34,644 bases of DNA from IMG/VR virus record IMGVR_UViG_3300027759_000022, positions 1 through 34,644 of that record; one strand, given 5' to 3'. The stretch comes from a virus. Of this stretch, positions 21,487-30,817 are shown piece after piece. Position 1 is the stretch's first letter. The number at the start of each line of letters is the position of its first letter. A program made the translations under genes and the position numbers. The notes beneath the pieces are model-generated. The model did not search any database and was not told the DNA's origin. It saw only the letters and a list, made by a program, of their open reading frames with translations.

Positions 21487-22764
21487 TTACTCGTAAAGAA
21501 TGTTAATTGAGCCAGCATCAAATGTATCGCCACCTACTGTAGTAATGCGAACTCTGTCTAATGTGCCACCAAGAGTTACACTACCACCACCACTTGAACC
21601 ACCACCGCTTTCTGCGCCTGTATTTGATTCTATCCAAAGATTAGAACCCATAGCACAAATAGTCATTATTGAATATCTAACTGATGATGCTGCATTACTA
21701 CCAAACATTAAACCTGTTGTGCTAGATTGATATGAAGCTGAAGCAGTCCAAGCATAGGATGTGTAACCTGATGTAGTAACTCCACTAGATGTTCCTAATT
21801 GAACTTGTAAAATTGAACTTCCATTTGTAGAAACACCATTTAACATTACAGTAATACGCTTTACCCAACTAGGGATGCTAGTAAAGTCAATATTTGTTCC
21901 TGATGTAGATGCTTGTGTAGTACCGCTAGTTAAGGCATAAGCCCCAGTAGCAGAAGTCCATGTAGTTATTTGAGCAGTACCAGTTCCAGATCCTACTCCA
22001 GTTGCAGTAAAAACAATACCAATAGTATTAGCAGATGCGCCAATCAATGTAAAATCAGTTGATCCAACTGTAAGAATTGAATATTGAACACCAACTACAA
22101 AACTACCAGCAGTAACTGTTGATCCAGCAGTTGATGTTAATACATTAGTTAATGTTCCTGGTTTAACTGCTAAAATTGCACTTGTACTTGTAGTACCACC
22201 AATAAATACTGCATTTGGAGTTGCTGATGAATTTCCAGTACCACCTTTAGTAACTGGCAATACGGAAGATAAACTTGCAGCACGACCAGTTACTGTTGTT
22301 GCAGTACCAGTTCCTGTACCAACACCAGTAGCTGTAAACTCAACTCCAACAGTATTAGCAGATGCACCAATTAGCGTAAAGTCAGTTGTTCCAAGTGTTG
22401 CAATTGTATAAGTATTTCCAACAATAAAACTACCAGAAGTAATTGTATTTGTTACTGAAAGTAAATTACCCGTTACATTACCTGTTACATTGCCTGTTAC
22501 ATTTCCAGTTACACCACTAGATGCGCTTGCACTAGACATTACTACAGCACCAGTAAATGTAGTAGATCCTGTTACTGCTAAGTTTCCACCTACAGTAAAG
22601 TTATCGCCTGATGCCCCTGTTTGTTGGTCTTTTAGTTGGCTCATTAACTCACGAATAGCATTGTTAATGCCAGATGGAGCGCAGCCTTCTGCAATGTTAA
22701 TACTGTCTATGTCGGTATTGTTAGCTGGAGTGCTATCAAATTCTGAAATCTTTGTCTTTGCCAT
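21487..22764 (-). CDS. Tail fibre-like protein with duplicated module
   Basis: A 425-residue Gly/Ser/Thr-rich protein. The N-terminus (MAKTKISEFDSTPANNTDID) is a recurring fibre attachment domain. It has four TGNV-type tetrapeptide repeats (86-100) and two copies of a 45-residue module (111-155 and 220-264; 34 of 45 residues identical), and ends with a beta-rich receptor-type domain (about 270-425). Such fibres bind the host surface. Confidence 0.82.
   Translation of the reverse strand: MAKTKISEFDSTPANNTDIDSINIAEGCAPSGINNAIRELMSQLKDQQTGASGDNFTVGGNLAVTGSTTFTGAVVMSSASASSGVTGNVTGNVTGNVTGNLLSVTNTITSGSFIVGNTYTIATLGTTDFTLIGASANTVGVEFTATGVGTGTGTATTVTGRAASLSSVLPVTKGGTGNSSATPNAVFIGGTTSTSAILAVKPGTLTNVLTSTAGSTVTAGSFVVGVQYSILTVGSTDFTLIGASANTIGIVFTATGVGSGTGTAQITTWTSATGAYALTSGTTQASTSGTNIDFTSIPSWVKRITVMLNGVSTNGSSILQVQLGTSSGVTTSGYTSYAWTASASYQSSTTGLMFGSNAASSVRYSIMTICAMGSNLWIESNTGAESGGGSSGGGSVTLGGTLDRVRITTVGGDTFDAGSINILYE
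21973..22107 (-). repeat. Fibre module, copy 2
   Basis: Encodes residues 220-264 of the fibre-like protein (GSFVVGVQYSILTVGSTDFT...TGTGTA), similar to the first copy with 11 differences. Confidence 0.85.
22300..22434 (-). repeat. Fibre module, copy 1
   Basis: Encodes residues 111-155 (GSFIVGNTYTIATLGTTDFT...TGTGTA). The copies are separated by a different, unrepeated stretch, which suggests modular duplication. Confidence 0.85.
22465..22509 (-). repeat. 12-bp tandem repeats encoding TGNV units
   Basis: About four units of 12 bp, encoding the (TGNV) repeat at residues 86-100 of the fibre-like protein. Copies differ at some third positions. Confidence 0.8.
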
Positions 22765-22775
22765 TTTTTATCTCG

Positions 22776-24314
22776 TTAAAAAGGTTGTTCTTCTTGATCA
22801 GCAGGAATTGGATTTGTTAATAATCCACGAGTGGTAGTTGCTGGGACTGCCCCAAATCTACTTCTAATTACCTCAGGCATCCTACCTAAAGCCATCATTT
22901 CTTGCAATTGGCGAATTTGATCCATACCAAGTTGTGTTGCACCAGCTCTAGCTAAACCACCAACAGCAGGAACAGTTGCGCCACCAATAGCAGCACCAAC
23001 AGGGCCACCTAGTAATGCTCCAACTCCAGCACCCATACCAGAGCCAACACCAGTTTGTAATGGACTTGTTCCTGCATACTTACCAGCCCATCTTAAAAAG
23101 TTTTGTAATTTACCACCTTTTGCAGCAGCAATAATTGCGTCTTGTTCGGTCTTAGTAAAAAACTTTAAATCTTCTGAGTCTGCAAGATTTACTAATTTTC
23201 TACGCAAAGCAGTTTCTAGTCCTGATTGTGAATAATTTGCAGTTGCTCTTAGTTCTGCGCTTTGTAAAATATCTTCTAGTGCTTGTGTTTTATTATTTCT
23301 TGTCCATAAATCACGAGCTTCTTTAAGTGCTGAAATAGCAGTTTTAGAATCACCTTTTAAAATATCGTTTGCACCAAGATTATTGATGTAAGTGTCAAAC
23401 TCTTTTAACGCTTCTTTTGCATACTTTCCACTTCTGCCACCAGAGCCTTGTGCATCTCTAATAAATTGACGAGTTAAATCTAATTGCTCTAATGTTTGTG
23501 GAGTTTCAAAACTTTGTTGTAATCTACGCTGTACTGCCATTGCTCCAGTATCTTCTTGTGGATCAATAGCAATACGATCAGAAACGCTTTTAACAATTGA
23601 TTGACCTGCGTTTTGTAGGCTTTCTGGCTTAATTACTGCACCAGCTTTAGCGGATCTTGCATAAGCATCTGAGGCTGATGCTCTTAATTCTTTTGCAGTA
23701 GGAGCAACTTCTCCTTGCCTGCTTTTTACACCAAATGGTGCGCCCATACCCATAGCAGCAATTAATCCAGCTAAAGGACTTCCTGTAGCCTCAGTAACGG
23801 CTTGTGCTGTCATTTGTTGTGGGGCAGCAATAACGGCTTGCGTAATAGGAGCTTTGCCCATTTGCTCTGCAACATTTCTAGTTACAACGGATGCGCCTTC
23901 TTTTGCTAGTCTAGCTAAAGATGGCAATTGCGCTCCAGCACCACCAATGCCAGAACCACCAGCCTCTATTACACGCTCTGTAGTGCTTGTTGGCTCTGCA
24001 TAACCAGCCTTAGCCATATACTCCGATGCTACTTGGCTTGGCATAGCTAATCTACCTAAATCAGCACCAGTAATTTCTTTAACTCCACTAGAGGCTAAAT
24101 TAATAAGCGTATTAAGAACATCTCCAATAGGTAGCGCCATTGATCCAACTAAAGCACCAGGCGCACCAGCTACAGCACCACCAGCCAAAGCACCAGTAAC
24201 AGCAGGAGCAGCTCCACGAGTTAATAACTCTCCAACACGACCAGCAGTAAGTGGCTGTTCTTCAAATGGATTTGCTTGTTGTTTTATGTCAAATTCATCA
24301 AATGGATTAGCCAT
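22776..24314 (-). CDS. Internal virion (DNA ejection-type) protein with glycine zipper
   Basis: A 512-residue protein with a glycine-rich hydrophobic stretch near the C-terminus (GAGVGALLGGPVGAAIGGAT, about 430-449) typical of membrane-active ejection proteins, and an alanine/glycine-rich N-terminus (about 34-60). The NPF motif occurs twice at the start (NPFDEFD and NPFEEQP). Position between tail and fibre genes fits proteins injected with the DNA. Function inferred. Confidence 0.62.
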   Translation of the reverse strand: MANPFDEFDIKQQANPFEEQPLTAGRVGELLTRGAAPAVTGALAGGAVAGAPGALVGSMALPIGDVLNTLINLASSGVKEITGADLGRLAMPSQVASEYMAKAGYAEPTSTTERVIEAGGSGIGGAGAQLPSLARLAKEGASVVTRNVAEQMGKAPITQAVIAAPQQMTAQAVTEATGSPLAGLIAAMGMGAPFGVKSRQGEVAPTAKELRASASDAYARSAKAGAVIKPESLQNAGQSIVKSVSDRIAIDPQEDTGAMAVQRRLQQSFETPQTLEQLDLTRQFIRDAQGSGGRSGKYAKEALKEFDTYINNLGANDILKGDSKTAISALKEARDLWTRNNKTQALEDILQSAELRATANYSQSGLETALRRKLVNLADSEDLKFFTKTEQDAIIAAAKGGKLQNFLRWAGKYAGTSPLQTGVGSGMGAGVGALLGGPVGAAIGGATVPAVGGLARAGATQLGMDQIRQLQEMMALGRMPEVIRSRFGAVPATTTRGLLTNPIPADQEEQPF

Positions 24315-24316
24315 TA

Positions 24317-25783
24317 TTATTGTCCTTGTAATGCTGAAGCAGCAGCACCATTACCAAATTTTTGATCAAAAAATCTTATCATTTGTGGGCTAGGATTGCT
24401 TTGTAGTTTTTGAATTGCACCACTTGGAATACCAGTTATATCTATTTTTCTTGGGGCAGATATTGTTTTTCTAATATCTTGTCCACCACCATAAATAGAG
24501 TCATATTTTTTAATGACACTTTCTTGTGTTTCTGTGGTTAAACCTTTTAACTCTCTTAGGTTTTTAATAATTTGATCTGATGTTTGCGCTTGGTCTAAAG
24601 AGCCATAAATAGACTCAAAACGAGGCCATTCTTTTTCAGTCATAGAACCTACTGCTCCACCAGTTTTTGATTCTGCTCTCATTTTTGCAATTGCAGCCAA
24701 AGAAATAGAAGATTTAACTCTATCTAAGTCTGCTTTAGCATTTGCAGCAGTAGTACCACCAACTCTTGACTGAAGTTCTCCACCAAAACCAGTTGCAGAT
24801 TTTATTCCAGCTTGATTTTGTAAAAGTCTATCTACAGTTTCATTAATATCACGCATATTTATTGCAATACTTGTAGTTGTTGCTTGTGCGCCTGGCTGAT
24901 CTATCATAAATGCTTGTCTATCTTTTAAAGGTAAAGATGGACTTGCAATTATTGGAACAGTTTTTCTTTCTGTTTTTGGTATATCTGCTGCTGAAAATCC
25001 TTGAGCATCAGGAATTGGATTTTTTTCTGTTACTTGTCTATTTAACGATTCAGCAGCACCACCTAAAGACATAATTTGCTGACTTGTTGGTGGCATTTTT
25101 CCTGTAGCAAGTTTATATTGTGCTTCTGCTTGCGCTAAAACATTTCCACCAGTACCAGTTTCATAAACAAGTTTAGTTGCATCTATTAAGTTTTTAAGAG
25201 CATCTCCAGGTTTACCAATTTGACCAAATGCTAATACATCTAATTGAGCTGCTTTTGGCAATCTAGCATAATTAGTTGTTCCGTATGTACTTTGTGCATA
25301 TTGTTGTTGTTGATCTGATAATTTTGCTGCTTGACCAGTAATTGCAGTCCTTAATGGCTCTATCATTGCAGCATTTCCAGACATTGCTAATTGTGGAGCA
25401 ATCTTTTCAACATCAAAACCACCTGGAGTTTCTACTACAGCAGGGCCTACTTCTGATGGAATGGCAGTTTGCTTTCCTGGAGTATATGCACTAGCAAGAA
25501 GTGTTTGTAATTGTTGTGCTTGTTTTTGCTTGCGTACTAACTCTTGCACTTGCGTAGCTTTAATCATGTTCTGCAATGCAGAGTCTATTTGACCTTGATA
25601 GCCACCTTGAAATCCTTGTAGTGCCTCACCAAATCCACCGCCTTGTGGCATAAGAGATGGTGCGCCAGCTCTAGAAAATGCTGCGCCTGCGCTTAATAAT
25701 CCAGATGCAAGTGCTTGGTTACGCAGAGATGACATATCATCTTCTGATAGTAAGCCTTCATAATAGGATGGAATAATTGCCAT
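24317..25783 (-). CDS. Internal virion/DNA transfer protein (probable)
   Basis: A 488-residue protein, helical and Gln/Ala-rich, starting MAIIPSYYEGLLSEDDMSSL and GLLSAGAAFSRAGAPSL. It belongs to the group of large proteins that follow the tail tube genes in podoviruses and are thought to form the ejectosome. No catalytic motif seen. Confidence 0.62.
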   Translation of the reverse strand: MAIIPSYYEGLLSEDDMSSLRNQALASGLLSAGAAFSRAGAPSLMPQGGGFGEALQGFQGGYQGQIDSALQNMIKATQVQELVRKQKQAQQLQTLLASAYTPGKQTAIPSEVGPAVVETPGGFDVEKIAPQLAMSGNAAMIEPLRTAITGQAAKLSDQQQQYAQSTYGTTNYARLPKAAQLDVLAFGQIGKPGDALKNLIDATKLVYETGTGGNVLAQAEAQYKLATGKMPPTSQQIMSLGGAAESLNRQVTEKNPIPDAQGFSAADIPKTERKTVPIIASPSLPLKDRQAFMIDQPGAQATTTSIAINMRDINETVDRLLQNQAGIKSATGFGGELQSRVGGTTAANAKADLDRVKSSISLAAIAKMRAESKTGGAVGSMTEKEWPRFESIYGSLDQAQTSDQIIKNLRELKGLTTETQESVIKKYDSIYGGGQDIRKTISAPRKIDITGIPSGAIQKLQSNPSPQMIRFFDQKFGNGAAASALQGQ

Positions 25784-25790
25784 GTTTGCC

Positions 25791-26480
25791 TCAGATTAAA
25801 GATATTCTAGGTTGTCTTGATTGCTGTCTGTCTTGCAATAAAGATAATAGTGCAGTAGTTGTATCTACTGCTTGTCCTCTACGCATCATTGCTTGCTGTT
25901 GAGCCATTCTGTTTTGTTCTGCTTGTTGGCTTTGTTCTTGCATCTTAGAACCACTTTGTCCTAATTGGCTAATTGCTTTTTGTTGAGCTTGTTTCTTTAA
26001 CATATCTGTTAATGTTTGCCCAGATGCTTTTTGAGCTAGTCCTTCTTGCTTATATAAACCTTGCTCTGTATTGCCAAGCAATCTATCTAAGTAACTTGCA
26101 TTACCAGCATCTACACCTTGGTATTGTGCAAGGCTATTAAGATATTCTGGAGTATAAGCAGACATTGGTAATTGAAAAGCCTCTTGACCAGCCATTGCAG
26201 CGCCATTACCACCCAAACCAAGGTTAGATAAAAGACTATTCATTCCACCAGAACCGATAGATCCTTCAGCACCAACAGCAGTTCCTTCAGCAGCTCCAGC
26301 CCCAGCTCCAGCCTCTCCTAATGCGTTTAAGGCAGCAGGGCCACCAAAGTATGCAGCTACTAATGCAGCAGGCGCACCCCATCCAGAATCAAATGGCATC
26401 TCACGCTTCATAAACTTATCAGTATCAGCTAAACTATTGCCGATCCCACCAAAAAGATCATCTAGGAAATTAAAATTCAT
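25791..26480 (-). CDS. Internal virion protein (probable)
   Basis: A 229-residue protein, N-terminal FLDDLFGGIGNSLADTDKFM, a glycine/alanine-rich membrane-like central part (about 35-80) and a Gln-rich coiled C-terminus. It overlaps the 281-residue gene by one base. Function inferred from neighbours and composition. Confidence 0.6.
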   Translation of the reverse strand: MNFNFLDDLFGGIGNSLADTDKFMKREMPFDSGWGAPAALVAAYFGGPAALNALGEAGAGAGAAEGTAVGAEGSIGSGGMNSLLSNLGLGGNGAAMAGQEAFQLPMSAYTPEYLNSLAQYQGVDAGNASYLDRLLGNTEQGLYKQEGLAQKASGQTLTDMLKKQAQQKAISQLGQSGSKMQEQSQQAEQNRMAQQQAMMRRGQAVDTTTALLSLLQDRQQSRQPRISLI

Positions 26481-27325
26481 TATGCTTTTCCAAATGCGTT
26501 GTAAAGGCTTGCACTTGTACCAGCAATACCTAGTAAGTTTCCTAGAGCCTGTTGTCCTGGGTTAGAGTAGATAGGTTGAGTAGATGTAGATACACCGCCA
26601 CTAGGTGCGCCATATACGCCACTTAAGAATGATTGAAGTTTAGCTTGTGGAAGATTTTGCTCGTAGTTATAACGATTGATTTGGTCTTGCAATGCAGTCT
26701 GAGCATAACCTTCTCTGCCTTGTCCGATTGCTAGTAAACGCTGAATATCTCCATAGTCTGCCTCTGCCATGCCAGGCGCAGCAGCCGTAGCAGCAGCCTG
26801 TCTACCTCTTTCGTCTGCATAATTCTGATAAGCTAGTTTGCCAGCAACATCAGTAAGTGCATTAGCAAAAGTACCACCAGCACGATCTGTTAATTGACCA
26901 TAAGCACCAGAGCCATAGCGACCAGCACTAGCAGCCTTAGATGTTACATTTTGGATAGCATCGTAATAGGATTGTTGAGCAGCCTTGGCAGCAGGGTTAA
27001 ATGCACCTTGAAAAAAAGGATTTCCACCTAAGTATTGACCCTGTACATTAGCCAGGTTCTCAGCTTGCGCTGCTCTTAGTAATGGACTTCCAGCAGTAGC
27101 TCTTTGCTCACCAGCTTGTAATGCAGATAAAGTAGTTGATGTAGGGCTAACATAAGTCTGACCTGGGAAATAGGATGGGCCTTGTGTTTCGTATAGGCGT
27201 TTAGACTCTCCTAGACCATACTCTACATAAGGCTTGAGCATTGGATCAATTTGATTTGTAGTAGTCATAGTTCTATCTTGTACTTGCTGACCACCGCCAA
27301 ATATGCTGCTTGCTATGCCACTCAT
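26480..27325 (-). CDS. Internal virion/tail assembly protein (probable)
   Basis: A 281-residue protein with QAAATAAAPGMAEADYGDIQ (about 176-195) and other Ala/Gln-rich stretches; a SIFGGGQQ start. Repeated polar helices suggest a virion internal or tail assembly role. I recognise the type from similar podovirus genomes, without a known activity. Confidence 0.6.
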   Translation of the reverse strand: MSGIASSIFGGGQQVQDRTMTTTNQIDPMLKPYVEYGLGESKRLYETQGPSYFPGQTYVSPTSTTLSALQAGEQRATAGSPLLRAAQAENLANVQGQYLGGNPFFQGAFNPAAKAAQQSYYDAIQNVTSKAASAGRYGSGAYGQLTDRAGGTFANALTDVAGKLAYQNYADERGRQAAATAAAPGMAEADYGDIQRLLAIGQGREGYAQTALQDQINRYNYEQNLPQAKLQSFLSGVYGAPSGGVSTSTQPIYSNPGQQALGNLLGIAGTSASLYNAFGKA

Positions 27326-27326
27326 A

Positions 27327-27713
27327 TTAAATATCCTTTATCCATTTTCTAGGTCTAAACCCATATTTTCTTGCTATCACATCCCACCCTTTACGATGAG
27401 AGTCAAAAGTTACTGTGCTTGCTCCACCAGCCTTGGCGATCTCTAATAGAGCTTGCCAACAAGGATCAAGGTTATGCTCAAAATAAGCACACCATATATG
27501 TAGATTATCGCCTTGGGGTTGCAGAACCGAAAAGCCTACTAATCGGTTGTCCTGCGAGAAAGCCCATAAAAGAGCTTTGTTATTGAAACATTCTACATAT
27601 ACATCCTCAGGAATCCACCCCTCAGGAGTCTTACTTAAAATCTTTAATAAACCTTTTCTAACATAATCCCAGTACAGCCTCAAATCCTCTGGTTTTACAT
27701 AGAATTTTTGCAT
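27327..27713 (-). CDS. GNAT-like acyltransferase (probable)
   Basis: A 128-residue protein with the GNAT-like core: LWAFSQDNRLVGFSVLQPQG (about 49-68) and LLEIAKAGGASTVTFDSHRKGWDVIARKYGF (the last 40 residues) resembling the acetyl-CoA-binding region. Phages of this type often carry such a gene in the virion block. The substrate is unknown. Confidence 0.65.
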   Translation of the reverse strand: MQKFYVKPEDLRLYWDYVRKGLLKILSKTPEGWIPEDVYVECFNNKALLWAFSQDNRLVGFSVLQPQGDNLHIWCAYFEHNLDPCWQALLEIAKAGGASTVTFDSHRKGWDVIARKYGFRPRKWIKDI

Positions 27714-27750
27714 ACCATAATTTTACCTACAATTGGTAGAAAAGTGGTAA

Positions 27751-28530
27751 TTATCCAACTATTACATATCCATAAGTTTTATCAGCCGTTGAATTGGCAA
27801 AATGGGTAAGTGTTGCGCTGCCATTTGTCTGTGCGCTGACATAAATATTATCCATAGCATTAGGGGCTACATACTGCATAGTTGCAATAAGAGATGCAGT
27901 TGATGGCTTTGTAGGGCTTGCTCCTGCTGCATAAAATTGTAGAGAAACTGCTGTGCTATCTGCCGACCAATATAGTTCTATGTAATCATTTGCAGCTAAC
28001 TCTATAAAGAAGTTCCACCCACCAATAGTATGACCATTAATTGAGCCATGCTTACTGGGAACTGAAATAAGTCCCGTTGATGCAGTTAAATTTGTACCAT
28101 TTTTTCTTAGCCAAACATAAACATCATGGTCTTGAGAGTCTGTATTTTCAAACTGTCCAGACCATTGCAAATTGTAGATTCCAGCATTTCTAACATTCAT
28201 CCTAGAACTATTAGAAAGATATACTCCATTGGTATAGTCTGTAGTATCTAGAGTCATTGCATAAGCAGTAGTAGTGCTTGCAATGGTTTGATCTACTAGG
28301 CTTTGAAATGCTCCATAAGGTGCAGTATCATTAAAAGCAGCAGCCGACTTAGGTACTAGCAAGATCATAGAATCTCTACTTATTCTAGGATCGTTAATAG
28401 TGGTAGTTGTTGCGTTTCCTGTGGCTAATGTAATAGTGCCAGTATTGTTGGTCTTACCATCCATCATGCCGTTTACGATCTCAGCTACGGCTCGTTGATC
28501 GCCACCAGTAGGGGGAAGTCTACGGAACAT
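27751..28530 (-). CDS. Tail protein with beta-sandwich (TNF/C1q-like) domain
   Basis: A 259-residue protein; the N-terminal MFRRLPPTGGDQRAVAEIVN is a recurring tail-fibre or adaptor start, and NAGIYNLQWSGQFEN (about 110-124) with NGTNLTAS and WNFFIELAANDYIELYW segments marks a jelly-roll domain. It probably forms part of the tail spike or fibre attachment. Confidence 0.7.
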   Translation of the reverse strand: MFRRLPPTGGDQRAVAEIVNGMMDGKTNNTGTITLATGNATTTTINDPRISRDSMILLVPKSAAAFNDTAPYGAFQSLVDQTIASTTTAYAMTLDTTDYTNGVYLSNSSRMNVRNAGIYNLQWSGQFENTDSQDHDVYVWLRKNGTNLTASTGLISVPSKHGSINGHTIGGWNFFIELAANDYIELYWSADSTAVSLQFYAAGASPTKPSTASLIATMQYVAPNAMDNIYVSAQTNGSATLTHFANSTADKTYGYVIVG

Positions 28531-29954
28531 TATCTACCGCCCTGTTGCACTAACTCAATCTCTACACCAGCAGCCGTTTTCCAGTTAGCCCCTGTAGGGG
28601 AAACCCTTACTCTATGGTATTTGCCACCAGAGCGCAGGGATGCCCTATTCTCGCTGTCTGCTGCTACGGCAGTACCAAAGCTAGGGACTTCGCTTAATAA
28701 CGCTCTAGAGGCTACAGAAACGCTTGCAGAGCCATTATCTATCTTTGGCTTGGCTAACATAATGATTGACTGATTGCCGTTTCCTAGATCGCCTGTAGTA
28801 ATGTAGCCAGACTTATTAGCTCCAGTAAAAGTAACAATTTTGGTATCTTTTACGCCAGCTAAAACAAACTTACCCCCAGCCCATAAACGACTGTCAAAAG
28901 AAGTTTCTATACTATCCATTGTTCCAAAGGTATCTAAACCTTCTAATGTTACGCCAGCCTGTGCTGCACTACCTAAATAACTAGAAGTAGTTTCTGCTGT
29001 AGACCATTTTTTAGTCTGAAAGTTATAGATCATTAAGCGTTTTTGGGCAAAGATGTCTGTATATTGCCAAATAACTAATTTACGGAATACATCAATAGTA
29101 GAACTCATCTCGTTTAATTTAGATTGATCTACAAAATTAAAGAAATAACGATCTACTTTTTCTGCGCCAATAGGTGTAACTGTTTGCCCATCGCACATAT
29201 AAAAACCATCGTCTGATAGGAAAAATGTAAGGTTTCCAAACTGGGCTATAGAGTTAGACTCATAGCACCCAATATTTTTAGCAATAGTGTCAAACTGAAA
29301 AAATAGTGGCGCACCTACATAAGACATTCTAGAAATAGCTCGCTCTAACAATACAAGACCATACTCACCGCCTGTAATGCCACGAATATCGCCACCATCA
29401 GGAATTACTTGGTCATCTGCCTGGCTTGTAGCACTAGCAGTCCAATCTGCCTCATCGTTAATATCAGACCAATAGACTTTGTTTTCATATCCAGCCACAT
29501 TAGCAGCAACAACAAAATCTCTAACTGTAGTTACAAATTTAGCAGTAGGAGCAGCAGCAGCTAGATCAGCAAATAATGATGAGCTACCTAAATTCCATAC
29601 TTGGAGCTTGGCTATTCCGTTAGCAGCAATAAGAGATGGCCCAAACTGAGTAAACATCCAGCGATTTGTGCCTGTATAGTTTCCTGATTTAGATACATTA
29701 TCCAAGGCTAATGTAGAAGAATTATATTTATATAGTTTAGTAAAACTACCAGTAAATAAAGTTGTTGTTCCTGCATATTTAGTAACAAATACATTATTAA
29801 GACTTGTATCTGCTGCGCCTGATAAATCTACTATTTCTGGGAATGGGCCATAACCTATTGCCTGGGGAACAACATTATAGGCATCCTGTATAGAACCAGT
29901 TATTCCAGCTTGGTCTGGTAACCATTCGCCAAATTCTACTATTGAGGTAGCCAT
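28530..29954 (-). CDS. P22 gp10-like packaged DNA stabilisation / tail hub protein (putative)
   Basis: A 474-residue beta-rich protein: MATSIVEFGEWLPDQAGITG start, with repeated short blades such as YKYNSSTLALDNVS, NKVYWSDINDEADW and DGFYMCDGQTVTPIG that suggest a beta-propeller. This fits the head-completion proteins of the P22 type. Exact homology is not proven without a profile search. Confidence 0.65.
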   Translation of the reverse strand: MATSIVEFGEWLPDQAGITGSIQDAYNVVPQAIGYGPFPEIVDLSGAADTSLNNVFVTKYAGTTTLFTGSFTKLYKYNSSTLALDNVSKSGNYTGTNRWMFTQFGPSLIAANGIAKLQVWNLGSSSLFADLAAAAPTAKFVTTVRDFVVAANVAGYENKVYWSDINDEADWTASATSQADDQVIPDGGDIRGITGGEYGLVLLERAISRMSYVGAPLFFQFDTIAKNIGCYESNSIAQFGNLTFFLSDDGFYMCDGQTVTPIGAEKVDRYFFNFVDQSKLNEMSSTIDVFRKLVIWQYTDIFAQKRLMIYNFQTKKWSTAETTSSYLGSAAQAGVTLEGLDTFGTMDSIETSFDSRLWAGGKFVLAGVKDTKIVTFTGANKSGYITTGDLGNGNQSIIMLAKPKIDNGSASVSVASRALLSEVPSFGTAVAADSENRASLRSGGKYHRVRVSPTGANWKTAAGVEIELVQQGGR

Positions 29955-30544
29955 GTATTACTTCCCGTTGATTTATTAGTCCAATTGTTACTTGTAACAT
30001 TTGATGCTGTCCAAGTATTACTATCTACTGTTTTATTTGTCCAAGTATTGTCTGTAATGGATGCTGCTGTCCATGTATTAGAACCGACAGAAGAATTGCT
30101 CCATTCCTCTCCGATTCTGTATCCAATAGCAATTATAGATGCTATGCCTGTAATTGAGCAGTTTGCAGAAAATACTATGTTGCCGTTTGCATCAACTGTA
30201 CCAATACAAACTAATGATCCATTACCAGCAACAACAATATTGCCTAATCCTGTAATCGTTCCAACACCAATTACAGATCCTTCGCCACTTAATAGCCTAA
30301 TGGCTACAGCGTCTACTGTTCCAACTCCATTAATAGAAACTACGCCATTTTGTATTCTTATTCCATCAGAAGATGTAGAACCAACTCCGTTGATCGAGCC
30401 AGCTCCAGAAAAGACTGCAATAGGACTGCCATTAACTGTTCCTATTCCATCAATAGATCCAGCACCTTCTGTAGCCGTTACATCTCCTACTGCATAACCA
30501 GTTACCCAATAGTCATATACAACATATTGATCTGCGTATGCCAT
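29939..30544 (-). CDS. Repeat protein, six 20-residue and five 10-residue units
   Basis: A 201-residue protein. Residues 27-146 consist of six consecutive 20-residue units of the form G-x-G-S-I-x-G-V-G-T-x..., and 148-197 of five 10-residue units each starting with W (for example WTNKTVDSNT). The first 26 residues are unique. It overlaps the gp10-like gene by 16 bp. The regular repeats point to a beta-solenoid-like virion element, perhaps for fibre or spike attachment. No homologue recognised. Confidence 0.72.
   Translation of the reverse strand: MAYADQYVVYDYWVTGYAVGDVTATEGAGSIDGIGTVNGSPIAVFSGAGSINGVGSTSSDGIRIQNGVVSINGVGTVDAVAIRLLSGEGSVIGVGTITGLGNIVVAGNGSLVCIGTVDANGNIVFSANCSITGIASIIAIGYRIGEEWSNSSVGSNTWTAASITDNTWTNKTVDSNTWTASNVTSNNWTNKSTGSNTWLPQ
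29954..30103 (-). repeat. Five 30-bp units (W-rich decapeptides)
   Basis: Encodes residues 148-197, each unit starting with Trp and containing Ser/Thr/Asn. The 30-bp period is half the upstream 60-bp period. Confidence 0.8.
30107..30466 (-). repeat. Six 60-bp units (20-residue protein repeats)
   Basis: Six in-frame units of 60 bp, encoding residues 27-146; the nucleotide copies have diverged at many third positions, so this is mostly a protein-level repeat. Confidence 0.8.
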
Positions 30545-30547
30545 GTC

Positions 30548-30808
30548 TTATCTATTTAATTTGGCAGATTGTGCAACTTTAAATGCTTCGTATGCGGCTT
30601 TAACTTCATCAGTCCATGCGACATTGCAAATATCTTGAACTTTTTGTTCTTGACCACTAATATCCATGTCAGGAGTTAATACCCAACGATGGAATGTTCT
30701 TGATACAAATTCACCATCTCGTTCAATAATAGTAGCTTGACGGACTTGAATGTTCCAATCACCTACTATTTCAATTTGGTCAATACTTGTATTTTCTGTA
30801 AGTGCCAT
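30548..30808 (-). CDS. Conserved small virion-block protein
   Basis: An 86-residue protein starting MALTENTSIDQIEIVGDWNI with FVSRTFHRWVLTPDMDISGQ (about 34-53). I recognise it as a recurrent small protein of podovirus virion blocks near fibre genes; a fibre-associated role is only inferred. Confidence 0.75.
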   Translation of the reverse strand: MALTENTSIDQIEIVGDWNIQVRQATIIERDGEFVSRTFHRWVLTPDMDISGQEQKVQDICNVAWTDEVKAAYEAFKVAQSAKLNR

Positions 30809-30817
30809 TTTTAATCC

